A stretch of DNA of 13,494 nt from Desulfobacteraceae bacterium (GTDB taxonomy: Bacteria; Desulfobacterota; DSM-4660; Desulfatiglandales; Desulfatiglandaceae). Positions 11,766 to 13,494 of this stretch are shown here, piece by piece (positions within the stretch are counted from its first letter, which is position 1; the number at the start of each line of letters is the position of its first letter). The stretch is from assembly GCA_030589225.1 (NCBI GenBank), contig JAUUWD010000007.1:1-13494 (forward strand). The letters are read 5' to 3'. A program made the translations under genes and the position numbers. The notes under the pieces are model-generated. The model was given only the letters and a program-made list of their open reading frames with translations. It did no database searches and was not told the origin of the DNA.

Positions 11766-13220
11766 ATGGCCAAACAGGAAACAAAAGGAAAAGTAATTCT
11801 GAAGAAGAACCCACCGAAAGGAAAAACCTACTCAGCGGAACCCAAGTCCGGGCCGTTTAGTCCTGATAAAAAAAGCCGTTACACTCACAGGCGTTCCTCT
11901 CGGAAAAAAGGAAGGGAAAACATCAGTATCGAGGATGCGCCGGCAGAATCCACGGGCGCGGCACTGGAAGATAACTGGGCTGTTTCACAGTTCAAGATCC
12001 CGCCGGCCGAAGGTAAGACCCGGTTTCACGATTTCGATCTACCAAACCCGCTGATTCATGCTATCTACGACCTCGGCTTCGAGTACTGTACACCAATCCA
12101 GGCTGAAATCCTTCCCAGCAGCCTGTCCGGCAAGGATGCAAGCGGCAGAGCCCAGACTGGTACGGGAAAGACGGCTGCCTTCCTGATCACCGTCATCACC
12201 CGGATATTATACAACCCCATCCAGGGAAAACGAAAACCTGGCACGCCCCGGATCCTGATCCTTGCCCCTACCCGGGAACTGGTGCTCCAGATTTCCGAGG
12301 AAGCTCGCCAGCTCTCCAGGTACTGTTCCATGAAAATCGTTTCCGTGTTCGGCGGTATGGATTACGTTAAGCAGAGAAATCAACTGGCCGTCGGTCCGGT
12401 CGATATTATTGTAGCAACGCCCGGAAGGCTGCTCGATTTTCAGCGGCGCCACGACATTACCCTGAAAAAGATCGAAGTGCTAGTCATCGACGAGTCTGAC
12501 CGGATGCTCGACATGGGTTTCATCCCGGATGTCCGAAAGATCATCTACAGCACACCGGCAAAAGACAAGCGCCAAACGCTACTCTTTGGCGCAACCCTGA
12601 CCGGGCAGATCACTCGCCTCGCCTCCCAATGGACCACTAACCCTGTAACCGTCGAGATCGAACCGGAACAGGTCGCGGTCGAGACTGTGGAGCAGATCGT
12701 TTACATTGTGACTGCCAGCGAAAAATTTGCACTGCTGTTCAACATAATCGACCAGCAGAATCTGGAACGAGTTCTGGTTTTCTGCAACAGGCGCGACGAA
12801 GTGAGACGGCTCGCAGAGATGCTGACCCGCCACGGGATCAACTGCTCCGTGCTCTCCGGTGAAGTTCCTCAGAAAAAACGGATTCGCCGTCTTGAGGAAT
12901 TCAAGACCGGAAAGATCCGGGTTCTGGTCGCAACGGATGTGGCTGGACGCGGCATCCACATCGAGGGCATGGATCATGTCATCAATTTTACGCTGCCTCA
13001 TGATCCGGAAGATTATGTGCATCGGATCGGGCGCACTGGCCGGGCTGGCGCCGCCGGCACCTCGGTCAGCTTCGCTGATGAGAAGGACGCATTCTACATC
13101 CCCCCCATAGAGGAGTTCATCGACCGCAAGCTGAGCTGTATCGAGCCGAAGGAAAATTGGCTCACCATGCCAAAGCCCGTCTTTGCAAGGAAAAGACGCA
13201 GGTCCCGCCGCAGAAGATAA
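11766..13220 (+). CDS. DEAD-box ATP-dependent RNA helicase, RhlB-like
   Basis: A 484-residue protein. Residues 1-85 are a basic low-complexity extension. The Q-motif region [19 protein letters not shown] and TPIQAE spans 87-113. Motif I AQTGTGKT is at 129-136, Ia APTREL at 167-172 and Ib TPGR at 218-221. Motif II reads DESD (242-245) and motif III GAT (275-277), where DEAD and SAT are usual. Motif IV-like [10 protein letters not shown], motif [14 protein letters not shown] (389-401) and motif [12 protein letters not shown] (419-428) are intact. The tail ends in a dense arginine cluster ([11 protein letters not shown]) that would bind RNA. The family unwinds short RNA duplexes in mRNA decay or ribosome assembly. 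The ATG has no clear ribosome binding site. It is third-codon GC-richer than the left part of the window. RhlB versus RhlE or CsdA cannot be settled here. Confidence 0.92.
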   Translation: MAKQETKGKVILKKNPPKGKTYSAEPKSGPFSPDKKSRYTHRRSSRKKGRENISIEDAPAESTGAALEDNWAVSQFKIPPAEGKTRFHDFDLPNPLIHAIYDLGFEYCTPIQAEILPSSLSGKDASGRAQTGTGKTAAFLITVITRILYNPIQGKRKPGTPRILILAPTRELVLQISEEARQLSRYCSMKIVSVFGGMDYVKQRNQLAVGPVDIIVATPGRLLDFQRRHDITLKKIEVLVIDESDRMLDMGFIPDVRKIIYSTPAKDKRQTLLFGATLTGQITRLASQWTTNPVTVEIEPEQVAVETVEQIVYIVTASEKFALLFNIIDQQNLERVLVFCNRRDEVRRLAEMLTRHGINCSVLSGEVPQKKRIRRLEEFKTGKIRVLVATDVAGRGIHIEGMDHVINFTLPHDPEDYVHRIGRTGRAGAAGTSVSFADEKDAFYIPPIEEFIDRKLSCIEPKENWLTMPKPVFARKRRRSRRRR

Positions 13221-13494
13221 GCTACAATATAGTCCATATGGGAAAGGCCCCAATCTTTTTGTGGAAAAAGAGGAATGGGGAAAAGAGGGCCAATCCACTA
13301 TGTAAGGAGGAACATCCTTCAAAATTTCAATATTCAACTCAATCGATACATCAAAAAGCTTGATACCTTTCCATGATCCTCATTTACGAACTGCCATGAT
13401 ATATCAACGATATCTCCACCTGTCCAAAATCAATAGAAGGCTTTGCGTTTACGAGTCGTATGGATAAAGGTTGCTCTCTTTGTCCAGCAGATCG
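13221..13494. other. Intergenic end of the window without a supportable gene
   Basis: No reading frame longer than about 35 codons here looks protein-like. A plus-strand TAAGGAGG (about 13302-13309) resembles a ribosome binding site but is not followed by a start codon at a usable distance. On the minus strand the last 46 bases are open and read LLDKESNLYPYDS before a TAA at 13451-13449. That could be the C-terminus of a gene lying to the right, but it is too short to identify. Confidence 0.4.

Noticed and set aside
12579..13337. 252-codon minus-strand frame across the helicase gene
   Set aside because: It is a shadow of the helicase; all helicase motifs read on the plus strand.
13449..13494. 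Possible C-terminus (LLDKESNLYPYDS) of a minus-strand gene entering from the right
   Set aside because: Only about 15 codons are visible, so it cannot be told from chance.

Overview
The window looks like a chromosomal stretch from a Gram-negative Desulfobacterota-type (deltaproteobacterial) genome. This is inferred from the density of HDOD, GGDEF and hybrid-kinase signalling genes, a possible sigma-54 promoter, a RhlB-type DEAD-box helicase with a basic tail and GC-rich intergenic hairpins. No rRNA, tRNA, CRISPR array or intact transposase was seen.

Left part (1-3621) is accessory and partly decayed. A minus-strand opine/octopine dehydrogenase-like gene runs off the left edge. About 800 bases without a convincing gene follow, including a 133-base imperfect palindrome. 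Then comes a minus-strand type II toxin-antitoxin pair (AbrB-type antitoxin, PIN/VapC toxin) with a clear promoter and an 11+11 inverted-repeat operator. Behind it lie a decayed ribbon-helix-helix-like reading frame, a GC-rich hairpin and a DUF4143-type AAA ATPase gene. That ATPase gene abuts the last ~90 residues of a MacB/FtsX-type ABC permease whose front is missing.

Middle part (3656-9891) is a same-strand signalling array: a diguanylate cyclase, a FlhG/MinD-like ATPase, an HDOD-histidine kinase fusion, a PleD-like REC-GGDEF protein and a REC-PAS-kinase-REC hybrid kinase. The last three genes are tightly packed. A J-domain-like/REC fusion converges on the array from the other strand. Together these suggest a phosphorelay that feeds c-di-GMP synthesis, with a spatially acting ATPase; the output is not visible.

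Right part (10605-13494) holds a 431-base divergent intergenic region with one good and one weaker sigma-54-type promoter candidate, pointing outward in opposite directions. These lie upstream of the J-domain/REC gene and of a small secreted protein with five thrombospondin-type-3-like calcium-binding repeats. A DEAD-box RNA helicase with altered motifs II (DESD) and III (GAT) follows. The last 274 bases hold no supportable gene.
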